A stretch of 64,000 bases of DNA from Labia minor (GCA_963082975.1 OY720344.1:32027172-32091171), one strand, 5' to 3'. Shown: positions 46,215 to 58,119, counted from the stretch's first letter. Program-made: numbers and translations. Notes: generated by a model from the letters alone, not told the origin.

Positions 46215-46714
46215 CGAGAGAAGGTCAATAAGTCCGTGAATTTTTGAATTTCACGTCTCTTAAATGAAATGGTAACACTGCTCCTGTCAGTAGGCAACTA
46301 TCAGCTGACGTCTCTCGAAATTTGAACCTGCTGGGTCTTTTAGTTTTTGTTTGACATCCATTAATGCAGACTACCTCGTGATTGGAGATGAAAATCGAAA
46401 AAAGTGAATTTCCATGAAAATTGGAATACGAATTGCTCTCTCATTCACCCTATTCTGCGGATTTAACCACAAGTGACTATTTCTTGTTTCCAAACCTGAA
46501 GAAATGTGTAGCTCGGCGAATCATCTCACAAACAAATACCTATTTGTTGTCCTCGACAATCTTATTTTTTGAAAGGGATAAAAAAAATTGGATAAATGTT
46601 GGACGAAGTGTATAAAGACTTCAAAGGAGACTTCGTTAAAAAAATAAAATATTTTTTTATCCAAAAACCTGACAGTTTCATTCAAAAAACCACGGACTTA
46701 TTGACCCCCCTTCG
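46215..46714 (+). mobile_element. Mariner deletion derivative, copy 1
   Basis: A 500-bp element with TA flanks (46213-46214 and 46715-46716). Inverted ends share GGTCAATAAGTCCGTG. The start of the transposase frame (AAAAAGTGAATTTC, the MEKSEF-type N-terminus) is joined at about 46420 directly to the C-terminal third: about 46421-46615 carries PYSADLTTSDYFLFPNLKK, the third catalytic Asp region. The same junction occurs at 53882 and 56565, so this copy descends from an already deleted element. Frames are also interrupted. Confidence 0.85.
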
Positions 46715-46719
46715 TATAT

Positions 46720-48900
46720 ATATTTCACAAATTTTAAAACATTTGAGCAATTTTAAGAATATAAGTAAATGTAGAAAGCTAAAGAAGATATTTACAAATA
46801 ATTAAATTAAATTAAAAACAAAATCAATTAATAATCAAATCAATAAAAACATATAACTGTATCAAAAAAGTTATTCAAAAGATAACACATGATCTAGAAT
46901 TACATTTCCAAAAATGCAAATTCTAAGCAAGTTATTTTTATATAAGACTTTTGATATGTAAATACTTTTAAGACATTTTAGAGCTAAACAGTATCTATTT
47001 TTAATCGTTCATTCTTTATTTATTAATTATTCATTATTAATTTTAAATTTAAGAACGTAGTGAGGTTTGAACTTGAATTTAAAGTGCCTTAATCAAATGA
47101 GTTACATTAACTTTAAACTTATCTAAACTCTCTAATTTTGTTTTCCTCTTCATACTTCTTTATCTGAGAAAAATACAATATTTTAAACAATACATTAAAA
47201 CATCTTTATCTTCAAATTATTTAAAAATACGTTTTATTTACAAATAAAATTATTTGATTTGATTTATTTTAAAATTCATATTATATATCTGTGTATTATC
47301 AAAAGTAAATACTTAACTAGATATAGATTATTATGAATAAAATTCCATTCACATTATTTTTAATATTAAACAAAAAAATTGACATTTTCTCTCATACTGG
47401 CTAATATGAAAAAGAATAAGTTAAATATTTATTTATTTTCTTTCTAATATATTGTTGTTTTAAGAAATGTATAGTAGTAATATTTGAAGATACCTAAACA
47501 TTTACTAGTACGTCTATGGATTAAGATTGTTAGTTTAGATCCTAATGAAGTCAAGGAAAAATTATATGCCGAAGAGGTCAAAAACTGTCACCCAATGATA
47601 CTGGACTGAGTTTAATCAACTCTTCTTATATTGGATGGAAAATATTTGAAAAATTTCCGTTGTCGTTTGAATCGTAGATCGAATGATGTAGGAAAATACC
47701 ACTACATAGCAATGTCTGAATGATAGTTTACATTGGAAGGGAGTGGATTTGGACGTCACTATTCGCAGAAGGGCTTGGCTTGTTTAAGATCCTGTTATCA
47801 AAACCGGACTCCCTAAAAAAAGACTTAATAATTTATAACTTCATTATAATAGAAGGTATATACTCAAATTAATAACTTTTAATGAATATTCTCTCATAGG
47901 AAAAAATATTATTAGTATATATTTGAAATAATAGTGGGCATCCTACAGTTACGCATCTCCAGACTTAGATTATACTTTTTAATTTTTTTTTTTCTTAAAT
48001 TTTATAATTCTAATGATTATCAGTCCCCTCCTCCTTACAGCCAAACTTTTATTTTTTTCCCAGAGTATCATCTAAAATCAATTAAATAATCCAAATCGTT
48101 AATTAATAAATGAAGATTGATAAAATTCAAATAAATTTTACTAGTACCTGATTATTATTTGTTTTTATTTCATATTTTTCTTTCTAATTTCAAATATAAA
48201 AACTTAAAGAAATATAAGTTTTAATCCTCTAATACTTGAGATATTCGGGATTCCAAAATAATTTTTTATTGATTTTTTGAGCTCAAAAATACTAATATTT
48301 TTTATAATCTGATATCTATGTTTAAGCTCCAATTAAAACTAGAAATAATTTTTAATTGTTATTCATTAATTATATTTATATTTAATAAATATATAATCAA
48401 TTTTAGAGATGTAGAATTATATACTCATTGTTTCTGTCATATTTGAACTATACTGAATTCTTCAACTTATTATTAATTTAAGAATATAGTAATCATTAAA
48501 ATATTTTATCTAATTTGAATAATAAGTAATGTTTAATTCTAAAATATAATTTCAGTGCATTTCTTCTTTCATTCGAAAATGTAACCTGAATATTTTTTTC
48601 GAGGTGTTGTCTTCTTGAAAAACAGAATATTAGAAAAAAAAGAAAAAAAACAAATTAGAAAAACCCAAACGAGAAAGTTTCTCGCATTACGATAATCTAA
48701 AGAAAGTAAAAAAAATATAATTTTGTATCTATTATAATATATCTTAGCACTTTTTAACCAATTTAAAATATTTGATTGATTAAATAAAACTATTTTTTTT
48801 TTTTGTAAAATTGACTTATTAGTAATTGACCAAGTTGAAACTCATTATTTCACAATATTAGTTGTTAAAAATATCAATATCAAATATTTAAAAGATGTAT
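46720..48900. other. AT-rich; possible decayed coding stretch at 47540-47820
   Basis: About 47540-47820 has balanced composition and short open pieces, but no domain I can name. The rest is AT-rich without repeats shared in this window. Confidence 0.3.
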
Positions 48901-48910
48901 AAATAGTGTA

Positions 48911-49994
48911 CGAGGGTGGGGTGAAAAGTTTCCGGCCTGACCAAGAAAAATGATGTTTTTAAATTCTTTTTACCGACCGACGATAGTAAGGGAGGTATTG
49001 TTTTCACACCAAATTTCACATGTGGAGATTTTTACATATCTCCACGAATCATGCATTTTCTAAACAGAAAAAAGTATTTTTAGCATGATGTCTGTCCGTC
49101 CGTCTGTCTGTCCGTCTGTCCGTCCGTATAGATGTGTACAGCCTGAACGGCTCAACCGATTTTGATGAAATTTGGTATATTTACTTAATGCCTCAGTGGG
49201 ATGAATTGATCAACTTTTGGTGCAAATCCGGAAACCGGAAGTGGTAGTATTAGCGATCGACGTTAGGAAGGGAAGGGTTATTTTCACACCAAATTTCACA
49301 TGAGGAGATTTTTTTATATATCGCCACGAATCATGCACTTTGTATTGGTTTTATCCTCGAGAAAAATCATATTTATTAGTTTTTTCTTGATTTAAAATTA
49401 TATGACGTCATCCAGCCATTCATGACGTCACAGCCTGGTCTTACATATATATTATAAATAAAATAAAATTAAAAATGTTTATATTTATTATTTATGTATT
49501 CATATCTGTTTTTTATTACATTAATAGATATATTAAAATTATTTGAAATTGTTTCTGTAGCTAGAAATTAATTTACTTCAAACCGTCGGTCGGTTCGGAC
49601 CTGGCCACAGGTCAACTTATTTTACTTTATTTTTCAACATTCAAGATAGGTGAGACCTGTACGATGTCAGCTGAACGTGTGCGAAATATTTTGCACAACC
49701 ATTTGAATATGGAAAGCTGTGTGCAACGTGGGTGCCGCGTTTGCTAACGTTAGACCAAAAACTGCTTCGAAAAACCATTTCTACCGTCAATTTGGCGCTG
49801 TAGGCGCAGTAATTCATAACTGTTGATGAGACTTAAATTAAATTAAATAATTAATTAAATTAAATAAATTAATTAGAAGACCGTTATGAGAAATATATCA
49901 GTGTTGATGGAGATTATGTTGAAAAATATAACAAAAAAAAATTTAAAAACATCGTTTTTCTTGGTCAGGCCGGAAACTTATCACCCCACCCTCG
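48911..49994 (+). mobile_element. Mariner element with about 55-bp inverted repeats, split by a HINE-A
   Basis: Ends CGAGGGTGGGGTGA match over about 55 bp with two mismatches, continuing through AGTTTCCGGCCTGACCAAG. TA is at 48909-48910 on the left; the right flank is AA. Without the HINE (48967-49621) the element is about 430 bp. Coding scraps: SAERVRNILHNHLNM (mariner DNA-binding region) at about 49665-49710, FITVDET (first catalytic Asp) near 49810-49831, and ISVDGDYVEK (C-terminus) at about 49898-49928. A large block between the last two is replaced by simple AT repeats. Not functional. Confidence 0.85.
48967..49621 (+). mobile_element. HINE/DINE-1-like element, family A, copy 4
   Basis: Complete copy inserted within the left inverted repeat of the mariner at 48911. 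5' TTTTTACCGACCGACG; extended GTCC/GTCT microsatellite (about 49090-49130); the block GCCTGAACGGCTCAACCGAT; paired TGACGTCA at about 49404-49430; subterminal CGTCGGTCGGT and hairpin GACCTG-GCCA-CAGGTC ending at about 49612. It lies in a T-rich site, as do the other copies. Confidence 0.9.
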
Positions 49995-50880
49995 AATGTA
50001 CTGAATTTCAGAATTATTTTTCTAGAATTATATTTATGGGAATTGAGATTGAGAGAGATGAAGGAATAGATTAGAAAATTCCATTAAAATTGAAAATGGA
50101 AATTGTTTATTTTATTTTTTTATAAATTGTTTAAGCACTTTTTCACCCAGGTACAAATATTTTACAATTTAAACATTTTAATAACATTCTATTTACTTTT
50201 ATTTTTATTTTTATCTTTTTATTTTATTAGATCTATTGAAATCTCAAGGATTTATCTGAAATTAACCGATTGAAATCATTTAGATTTATTTATTTAAGAC
50301 AAACTTAATATAAATACTTTCCTCTTACTCCATCCAAGCAATAATCATTTATTTATTTTATTTAATTAACTTTTTCTTTAGTGTCTTGACATAATCTTTC
50401 AGAAATCAATAAATTACCAAGCCAGCCATTTTCAATTGATTTCTTTAATCTTTCTAGAAAAGTTAAATTTAACTTTGTTGAAGTCTCTTCAAGAGGTTTT
50501 TTCGCATAAAACAACAGCCATCGTGATCTATTTAATTGGACTATTCACATTCCCCTTAACCCTTCCCTTTCAACTTGTCAAGTAACCGTGATCCATGGAC
50601 ACAAACACTCGGGAATCTTTATTTATCTTCATATCTAATGAAGGGGGGGAGGTTCGGGTCTTTGAAATTCGAGATGATTTAAAAAATAAACACTCGGTCT
50701 TTTAAAATTTAAAACATTTAAATGTTATATAAACTTCCAATATATCGCTAAAATTTAGTAAAAATAAACAAATTCTTTAAAAAATATTATTGTTTTTTTT
50801 TATTTTCTTTTAAATATATATAGTTTTTAAATTTTCATAAGTATTTTAGTTAATTTCAAGAGTTGGATATTTTGCAGAAG
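49995..50880. other. AT-rich non-coding
   Basis: Less AT-rich patch at about 50520-50680 without recognised features. Confidence 0.35.
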
Positions 50881-50889
50881 TAAAAAATG

Positions 50890-51180
50890 GTGTGAATAAA
50901 AAGAAGTTCTGGTGGGTGGGGTGGGAGTGCAACCTGAACGAGGAAGGAGGAACGACTCCCTGAAACAACAGGAAGCTATGCATTCTTCCCGAGGCAGAGC
51001 CCCCTTGGCTGCTGGAGCCGTGCATCAGGTCGATATTCGTAGTCCGCACGCGCAGCATTGCTGGGGGGGGGAGATACTGGGGACGGCCATGCAGGCCAAG
51101 GCCGGGGCCTTGCCAGGTGAACGAACCTCGCACACAACTTCCAACCGAAACCAGCCCTAGTCGACAGCCTCTTCAAGCCT
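50890..51180. other. GC-rich island
   Basis: The most GC-rich block of the window, with a G8 run at about 51063-51071 and open frames of 66-95 codons on both strands (50846-51133 and 50976-51176 minus, 50912-51160 plus). Mutual overlap and lack of domains suggest composition-driven frames. A donor-like CAGGTGAAC occurs at about 51114-51122 on the plus strand. It could be a promoter/first exon or a conserved island. Confidence 0.35.
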
Positions 51181-51551
51181 GTTTACAAATATTTTCCTCC
51201 CAGCCTATTTTAGAATCTTTAGAGTAGATCTTGACTACTACTGCCTTGCAGACTCCCCTTCTTTTTATTGTCCTCCTCTTCTCCCTCCCCGACACTTGTT
51301 TACTTGTGAACCAATTGATTACTTAAAACATTTAAAAAAAAAGAATGTCACCAATCTTTTACTTGATTGTATGTTTTCATATTTTTCTTACAAACAACCA
51401 CTCTTGGGATTTATCATTTTATTCAACGCGTACAAAATATTTACTTTTACTTATATTTATTCCGCCTGGCTAATGTAAGTAATAATAACTTTACATAATT
51501 AATTACTTAATTATTTTATTAAATTTTCAAAATAGACTATATATTTGAGAA

Positions 51552-51735
51552 AAATATATTTGTGGGGAGAGAGCGATTGGGAAACGTCCGCTTGGAAGAC
51601 CAAGGACGCGGAGGGTGGACGTGAGAGAGATGGGAGAGGGTAGGAATTGGATGGTTATTGCTCAGGTTAGGGGCACTTGGAGAAATGTGGTTGCTGCGGC
51701 TAAGAACTTTCGAGTTCCGTAGAGCCACAGCGATA
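51552..51735 (+). mobile_element. RTE-like LINE, short 3' tail
   Basis: Matches the last 180 bp of the LINE family: GGGAAACGTCCGCTTGGAAG, AGAGATGGGAGAGGG, then GCACTTGGAGAAATGTGGTT and the terminus GAGCCACAGCGATAG. 5' truncated; no clear TSD. Confidence 0.75.
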
Positions 51736-52070
51736 GTTAGAGATGTTATGGTAAAAGTAGATATTGCCGCAAATATACATATTTTCCGGAAAATGTGCAC
51801 ATTTGCCTCCTCGTTTGGGTAATGTGCATTCAACTAACATTTACAATTTCAAATAAGGGAAATGTACATTGAATTCACAATGACCATGTCGTTTTGGTAA
51901 ATATGAGCATACATTACAAATTAATGCCATAGTACTGAAGATTTCTGGCTATCATTTAAGATATTTAGAGAAATAAGACTCAGGCAAGTTAAAATTATCA
52001 TAATTATAGATTTAAAATTTTAATTTTTCTACAAAAAAAATTATTTTTTAGTTAGAATTTTTGAAAAACA

Positions 52071-52678
52071 ATGGAACAAAAAGAAAAATTTAAAAATCAA
52101 CTAGAACAGATTGTATCACAAAAAACAATAATAATATTTATTTAAACCAACATCAGTATGAGAAAATATTATTCAAATTAAAGGCAACAAAATTAAAAGA
52201 AAAGAATAAAAGTGATGTAGTTTTAAGTTAAATTCTGTTTTAAAAGAAAATTTTAATTGATAAGGCTCGAAAGAAAGTAAGGGAAAATTTAGAAAATCAA
52301 GCTATCAAAATGTGTAATCTTTCGAAAGAAAAATTTCCTGCTGCTGTGATTGGTGACTATGTTAGAGTTTCCATTTCAGACGTTAATCGTGGTAAAACGT
52401 TTCCAAAAAATTTAATTTTTCTTATTTTGTCTAGAGATGACGACAAAAATGTATATAAATTAGGAACTAAACATGGAGTTTTAAAACAATCTCATTCTAG
52501 GCATGAATTCGCCATTTGCGAACAAAAGTTTATATCATACGAAGATGTTTCTCAAGATGTTGAGAAATCGGTAAGAGAAATAATACGAATGCAGTCCTTT
52601 ACTGGTGGACAAGGTTTTAAAAGATGCATCTGTAAAGGAACTTGTTCCTCAAAAAAATGCAGTTGTAAAAATGCTTGA
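52071..52678 (+). pseudogene. KRBA2-like (integrase-derived, Ginger-type) remnant
   Basis: An open plus-strand stretch at 52310-52678 corresponds to the C-terminal tail of KRBA2/SCAND3-like integrase proteins. Diagnostic are GDYVRVSISDVNRGKTFPKN, the YKLGTKHGVLKQ block and the cysteine-rich end CICKGTCSSKKCSC. A segment resembling the family's N-terminus (MEQKEKFKNQLEQIV) begins at 52071. The family is known from arthropod genomes as multicopy transposon-related genes. This copy is shorter than the family norm and looks broken; no integrase catalytic core is recognised. I treat it as a fossil. Confidence 0.7.
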
Positions 52679-52771
52679 ATATTATGTAATTCCAAGTGCC
52701 ATAATAGAAATTCTTGATCAAATAATTAAAACTTTTTTCATTATGAAAAAATTTTAAAAATCAAAATAAGC

Positions 52772-53362
52772 TGGAGTGTCTCCACTCGACTATCTCGCAA
52801 ATTTGAATTGGATTAGTGAACATATATTATATTTAAATTAAATTAAATTAATTAAATTATAAATCAAAATTAATCAATAATATTTAATAAAACAGCGCGT
52901 GCTTGACTATTTCTTGATGGCACCAAGTCTCGTGCTGGCGCGTGATTTGCAATGTTAAAAAATTAATTCCGGTACTTTCAGCTGAATAGCTGATTGAATA
53001 ATCAAGCTGAAATTCTATATATAGCAGTTTTATACAATTTTTAATCAAGTGACAAACTATCAAAAATATATCTTTATTTTTACATTCAGTTTAGAAGAAA
53101 AATAATGAAAACGTGGTAGTTAATGGTCCTCTTCCGAATGAGCTACATTTCTAAAAATTTGATAGAAAACTACAAATTTCGAATAATGACAGTGCACCAA
53201 ATTCCATTATTCTAGCTCAATTCGTTTTTGCGTAATCTTGACTACATACACACACAGAGACATTTTTCTCAACCTTAGTGAAAATGACTCAGGGACCCCC
53301 AAAACGTAAAAAAACATCGAAATCTCGACATCGAAAATTTTCGTGATCGCAATATTATCTCT
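52772..53362 (-). mobile_element. HINE/DINE-1-like element, family B, copy 4
   Basis: Starts right after the KRBA2-like remnant with GGAGTGTCTCCACTCGACTA (its 3' hairpin and subterminal repeat) and carries the whole family interior. The 5' terminus is eroded: ATTATCTCTAAAAAG stands where CTATCTCTGGCGAGATAGT would be. Confidence 0.8.
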
Positions 53363-53878
53363 AAAAAGTATGTTATTATTATTATTTGTTTAATTTACAT
53401 CGTATTTTGGTGGTGAAAAACTAGGACGAAAATTGTATTTATGAATATTTGGATCATAACCTACGACGTACATGATATTTCTATTTATTTATTTATTTAT
53501 TTTTTAAATTTTAAATGATAAAAACGTCTTTGATAAATAATGGCATTAATTCATGGTAAACAAAATTATTTACATTTTTTTTAGTCATATATATATATAT
53601 ATATATTCAAAGATTAAGGGAGGAAGTATGTCTGTTATGAATGAATTGAGGCCATTTTGAATGGTTGGGGTGAACGTTCTCTCCTCCCCGTGGGCGACAA
53701 GCCCCACCATTCATGTTGCCGCCCTAGTCAAAACATTTGTAGCCCACTCCCTAATTTATTGTATCCTCGTAGATCTCTTCGCAAATTTAAACGCATCATT
53801 TTAAAATCCTCCTTTTTTTATTTAGAAATATCTATTAATTAGTTTAGATTAAAATAAATGCTTAATTTATATTGGTTT
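53363..53878. other. AT-rich; GC-richer island at 53640-53790
   Basis: The island is open for 61 codons on the plus strand but lacks recognisable features. A TA microsatellite is at about 53589-53608. Confidence 0.3.
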
Positions 53879-53881
53879 ATA

Positions 53882-54397
53882 CGAGGGGAGGTCAATAAGG
53901 ACGAGACTTTTTGAATGAAACGCAGGTTTTTGGATGAAAAAATATTTTATTTTTCAACATAGTCTCCTTTGAGCTAGATACACTTCGTACAACGTTTCTC
54001 CAATTTATCCCTTCCAAAAAATAAGATTTATCGAGGACATCAAAATAGGTATTTGTTTGTGAGATCACTTCATCGTTGGTGTCAAATCTTTTTCCACCGA
54101 GCCATTTCTTGAGGTTTCGAAACAAGAAATAGTCATTCGGGGCTAAATCTGAAGAATAGGTGGATAAGGGAGCAATTCGTATGATAAATTTTCATGGAAA
54201 TTCACTTTTTTCCATTTTACTCTATAATCACGAGCTAGTCTGCTATTAATGGGTGTCAAACTAAAACTAAAAGACCCATCTGGTTAAAATTTCGACAGAA
54301 GTCAGCTGATAGTTATCTGTTGACAGGAGCAGTGTTGCCATTTCATTTAAGAGACGGAAAATTCAAAAAGTTACGGACTCTTATTGACATGCCCTCG
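53882..54397 (-). mobile_element. Mariner deletion derivative, copy 2
   Basis: A 516-bp element with TA flanks (53880-53881 and 54398-54399). Best-preserved C-terminal transposase of the trio: minus frame 53892-54125 with KKWLGGKRFDTNDEV and LDKSYFLEGI, preceded by PNDYFLF (third catalytic Asp). The N-terminal start codon region is joined to the C-terminal third at about 54190, at the same point as in copies 1 and 3. Confidence 0.85.
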
Positions 54398-54399
54398 TA

Positions 54400-55730
54400 G
54401 ATACATTTAGAATAAGATGATGATCTTATGAGATTCACTAACAGCAACAATAACAACAACGACAACTATCCGACACATTGTTTATTCATTTAAAACATAT
54501 GATAATGTATTTGTAAAAAAAATTTTTATTCAATCAAATATATAAATAAATTAAAATACAATATATAAAATAGTACAAACGTTCAAGGACTTTGACAGAA
54601 TTGATTAAAAATAAAATATCCTTTCTAAAGAAAGAATAATTATAGTTTATCGGATTTTGAACTCAACTAACAAAATACATTTTAAGAAAATTATATATGT
54701 ATTTCTATCTTAAAAAAATTAAAAAGAGTCATTTCCAATCAATCCAAACATTTAATAAAGATAGCCAATTACCTAAGTGTGGAGAAATCTGATTTTATTT
54801 ATATTTTTTGAATAAAAGTGAATTTTATAAATAATGAGTTTATTTGATATAATAATATTTTATCTTAAAAATCATCATATCCATTAAATTAAAAATAAAT
54901 ATCTACATATTTGTTCATAATATCATCAATCTTTTCAAATTCTACTTTCATTAGAATTTATTTTTCATTTTTTTATTTTAAATTTTCAACTTTTTTTCCT
55001 CAAAGTTCTTGGTGTTATTCATAAGCTATTTAAGAGATATTCTTTATTAATTAATCTAAAATAAAACTTGAGTCATAAGAGGAAATATCCAAGAAGGCAA
55101 ATAACAAATCATATGATTTTGTACTTCTTTTATTACTTATATTATTAATATTATTATTAAATTCTAAATGGATAATTATGAAACATGGTTTTTGATGAAT
55201 ATTATTTGAATTTAAATTATTTAAGTGAAAATAACTTTCCTATAAAAGATTAAGTGTAATTTAGTTAGGCCCTTAGGCATAAGGATACTTTTCAATTTAT
55301 CTAAGTCACATTTTAAATAATACTAGATGAAAATTAAATGAATGATAGCTAAATAGCTAATAATTTTATTTACATTTTAATGAAAAATAACAAAATAATC
55401 AGCGTATCAAACAATTAAATAGATTTTGTTTGAATGGCATACAAAATATTACTACTATTAATGAATGATAGCTACTTGGAATAGGCATTCATAATTAATT
55501 ATTTATTTATTAAGATTACATTCCATGTGAGATCGCCGACAAACATAATTAATTATGAGTTTGACAAATTTACTACCCAAATCATTTATCATTTTAGATT
55601 TATCATTCTATTTAAAATACCAATCCAAATATTAAAATGACAGAAATTGAAAATATTGTTTTTTTTTATAAAAATGTTTTATATTGGGATGAGTGAACAT
55701 GATTTGTCTAATTTAATGAAAATTTAAATA
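54400..55730. other. AT-rich non-coding
   Basis: A short CAACAA run at about 54440-54465; nothing else recognised. Confidence 0.4.
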
Positions 55731-55746
55731 TTTCATATTTATTCTA

Positions 55747-56527
55747 TATCTATCTCTGTGACTCTACGGAACTCGAACCACACCCCTCCAAGTATTCCTA
55801 TTCTGAGCCACAACCTTCCAGTCTCTATCCTCTCCCATCTCTCTCACATCCTTTCCCACATTATCCACCCACCGTGTCCTTGGTCTTCCAAGTGGACGTT
55901 TTTCCCCCAATATATTTTTCGCCATTCTTTCCTCCCCCATTCTAGCCACGTGTCCTGCCCACCGCAGCCTTCTCGATTTTATAATTCTAACCATATCTGG
56001 AGATGGGAGGAAAGGTCATGCAATTCCTCGTTATGTAATCTTCGCCATTCCCCGGTGACCTCATCTTTCTTTGGCTCATAAATGCTTCGTAGAATCCTAT
56101 TCTCAAATACTCTAAATCTACTCTCGTCAACTAAGGTCATAGACCATGCCTCACATCCATATAATACAACCGGTAAAATAATTCTTTTATATATTTTAAC
56201 TTTTATCCCCTTTGATAATAATTTTGACGCGATAAACCCCTTTACGGCATGATAACAGGCGCTTCCCGATTGTAACCTCGCTTTAAACTCTTCTCGAATA
56301 TTATTATCTTTCGTTATTAGGGAACTTAAGTATTTAAATTTTTCTACATTTTCAAATTCTATATCTTGTATATTAGGACTTTGTGTGTTAATACTATTCC
56401 TCTCTGTTACTAAATACTTTGTCTTAGCATTATTAATTTCTAGTCCCCCCTCTTTTCTTACTTCAATTAATTTTTCTACACTATCTATAATTGCAATTGC
56501 CGAATCTCCTATTATATTTAAGTCGTC
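55747..56527 (-). mobile_element. RTE-like LINE, 5' truncated, with 15-bp TSD
   Basis: A 781-bp insertion between perfect repeats TTCATATTTATTCTA (55732-55746 and 56528-56542). On the minus strand the tail frame 55764-55994 shows KSRRLRWAGHVARMGEER and GRPRTRWVDNVGKDV, ending at the CTATATCTATCTCTGTGG tail. Upstream, the region after the RT (for example YGCEAWSMT, near 56140-56170 in a broken frame) is still recognisable. Very similar to the copy at 60130, hence probably recent. Confidence 0.9.
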
Positions 56528-56564
56528 TTCATATTTATTCTAGTTTAAAGATATTTAGATAAAA

Positions 56565-56750
56565 CGAGAGCAGGTCAATAAGTCGGTGACCTTTTGAATT
56601 TCGTGTCTTTTAATTGAAATGGGAACACTGTCAGAAGGCAATGATTTGAGAAGAAAATGGAAATAAGTGAATTTCCATGAAAATCCATAAATTAGGATAC
56701 GAATTGCTCCCTCATCAGCCTTATTCTCCGGATTTAGACCTGAGTGAAAT
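56565..56750 (+). mobile_element. Mariner deletion derivative, copy 3 (right side lost)
   Basis: Left end ACGAGAGCAGGTCAATAAGT, then the same early region and the same junction (about 56683) joining the transposase start to the C-terminal third, followed by GAATTGCTCCCTCATCAGCC and TATTCTCCGGATTTAGACC. It stops near 56750 without a right terminus. It lies directly beside the LINE at 55747. Confidence 0.75.
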
Positions 56751-56759
56751 TTGAAATTA

Positions 56760-58115
56760 TATATTTTATACAAAGAAATTTAAAAAATAATATTGATAAA
56801 ACGAATTGTTAGTTGTGCCTGTTCCAAAACATGTGACAGTAAGCTTTTGCACTTTTTATTTAGTGATTTTTCATTAGTTACTCGACATGATGCTCTATGA
56901 ATAAATTTGTCACCATTGTTATTTATCAATTCCGATGAAAAAAAATTTAATATTGATTATGATGATTTAAAATAAAATAATAAATATTTTTTTTTATTAA
57001 AAATTATTTCAATATATATAAATTATATAAATATTATATATAATATATAATATATATTATTATATTATTATATAATTTTTTTTTCTTAGTTTAAAATTAA
57101 TTATCAAATAGTTTTAAATTAATTATCAAATTATTATTTTCATATTTCTTAGAATTGTAATTTTATTATTCTTGGAAGGGCGTATCGGTATACCATGCCA
57201 TGAACGTCATTTACACTGTCAGTTCAAATCGTTATCTCATATTAACCAAGAATTTTTATATAAAAATTTATAAATACATAAATAACTAAAAAAATGCTAT
57301 TAGAGATGGTGTAAAAAGGAACATTCCGAACTTAAATTTAAAATAAATATTAAAAAAAAATTATATGGTTACATAGCAAACTAATGACGCTATTATTGGC
57401 ATTTTAATAAATTTTGTGAAATTCAAATTTTTAGTTATTTTTTTATTAAGTAAAACAATTGATGAGCAGGCTCATTGTGAGCATTATACAAAAGAGAGGG
57501 TATTTTTAAAAAATAATCGTGTAGAAGTGTCCCGCGCATTTTAAGGGGAACTTTGAATGAAATTAATCTTTATTTCTATACAAATTCAACCAATTCCTAT
57601 ATGAAAGTTAAAATCCAATCTCTCTTTGATTAATCTTATCAGTATTTGATTGGGTTGACTAAAAATTAAACTTAGCTAGATATCAATATTTAATTTCAAT
57701 ATCTTTTATGTTTTTCAAATAGATTCATCATGAATAACAACGAAATTAACTCCAGGTCTTTACACTTTACACACCCTCTTTCTTATTTATAATATATATT
57801 TATATATATATTGTCGTATATTGGAAGATAAGTATGGGTTGATTTATTAAAAAAAATTAATTTAACTGGTAGTGTTTATTATTAATAGAAAATATTTGGG
57901 TGATTCCTGCGAAGGTTGATTAGGAAAGAGGTAAATTGTAATTCATTCAGATTAAAATAAAATATTAAATTATAATAAAATTAATATTTAATGATGAAAG
58001 AATTTAATACAATTATAATAAATATCATGAGAAATTATAACTTAGAAATTAACTATAAAATAAAATTCATTTATTTTAATATTATTGATATAGCAAATTT
58101 TATATTTGTTTAGCA
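56760..58115. other. AT-rich non-coding
   Basis: A small less AT-rich patch at about 57180-57245. No recognised gene or repeat. Confidence 0.35.
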
Positions 58116-58119
58116 ATTG

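Noticed and set aside
47540-47820. Possible decayed retroelement coding sequence
   Set aside because: Composition is suggestive but no diagnostic motif could be identified, so no family is claimed.
50846-51176. Overlapping frames of 66-95 codons on both strands of the GC island
   Set aside because: Simultaneous openness on both strands reflects few stop codons in GC-rich sequence; no domain, start context or splice pattern singles one out.
55758-56081. 107-codon plus-strand frame, and the similar 60123-60482 frame
   Set aside because: Both are antisense shadows of the RTE-like LINE tail, which is read on the minus strand.
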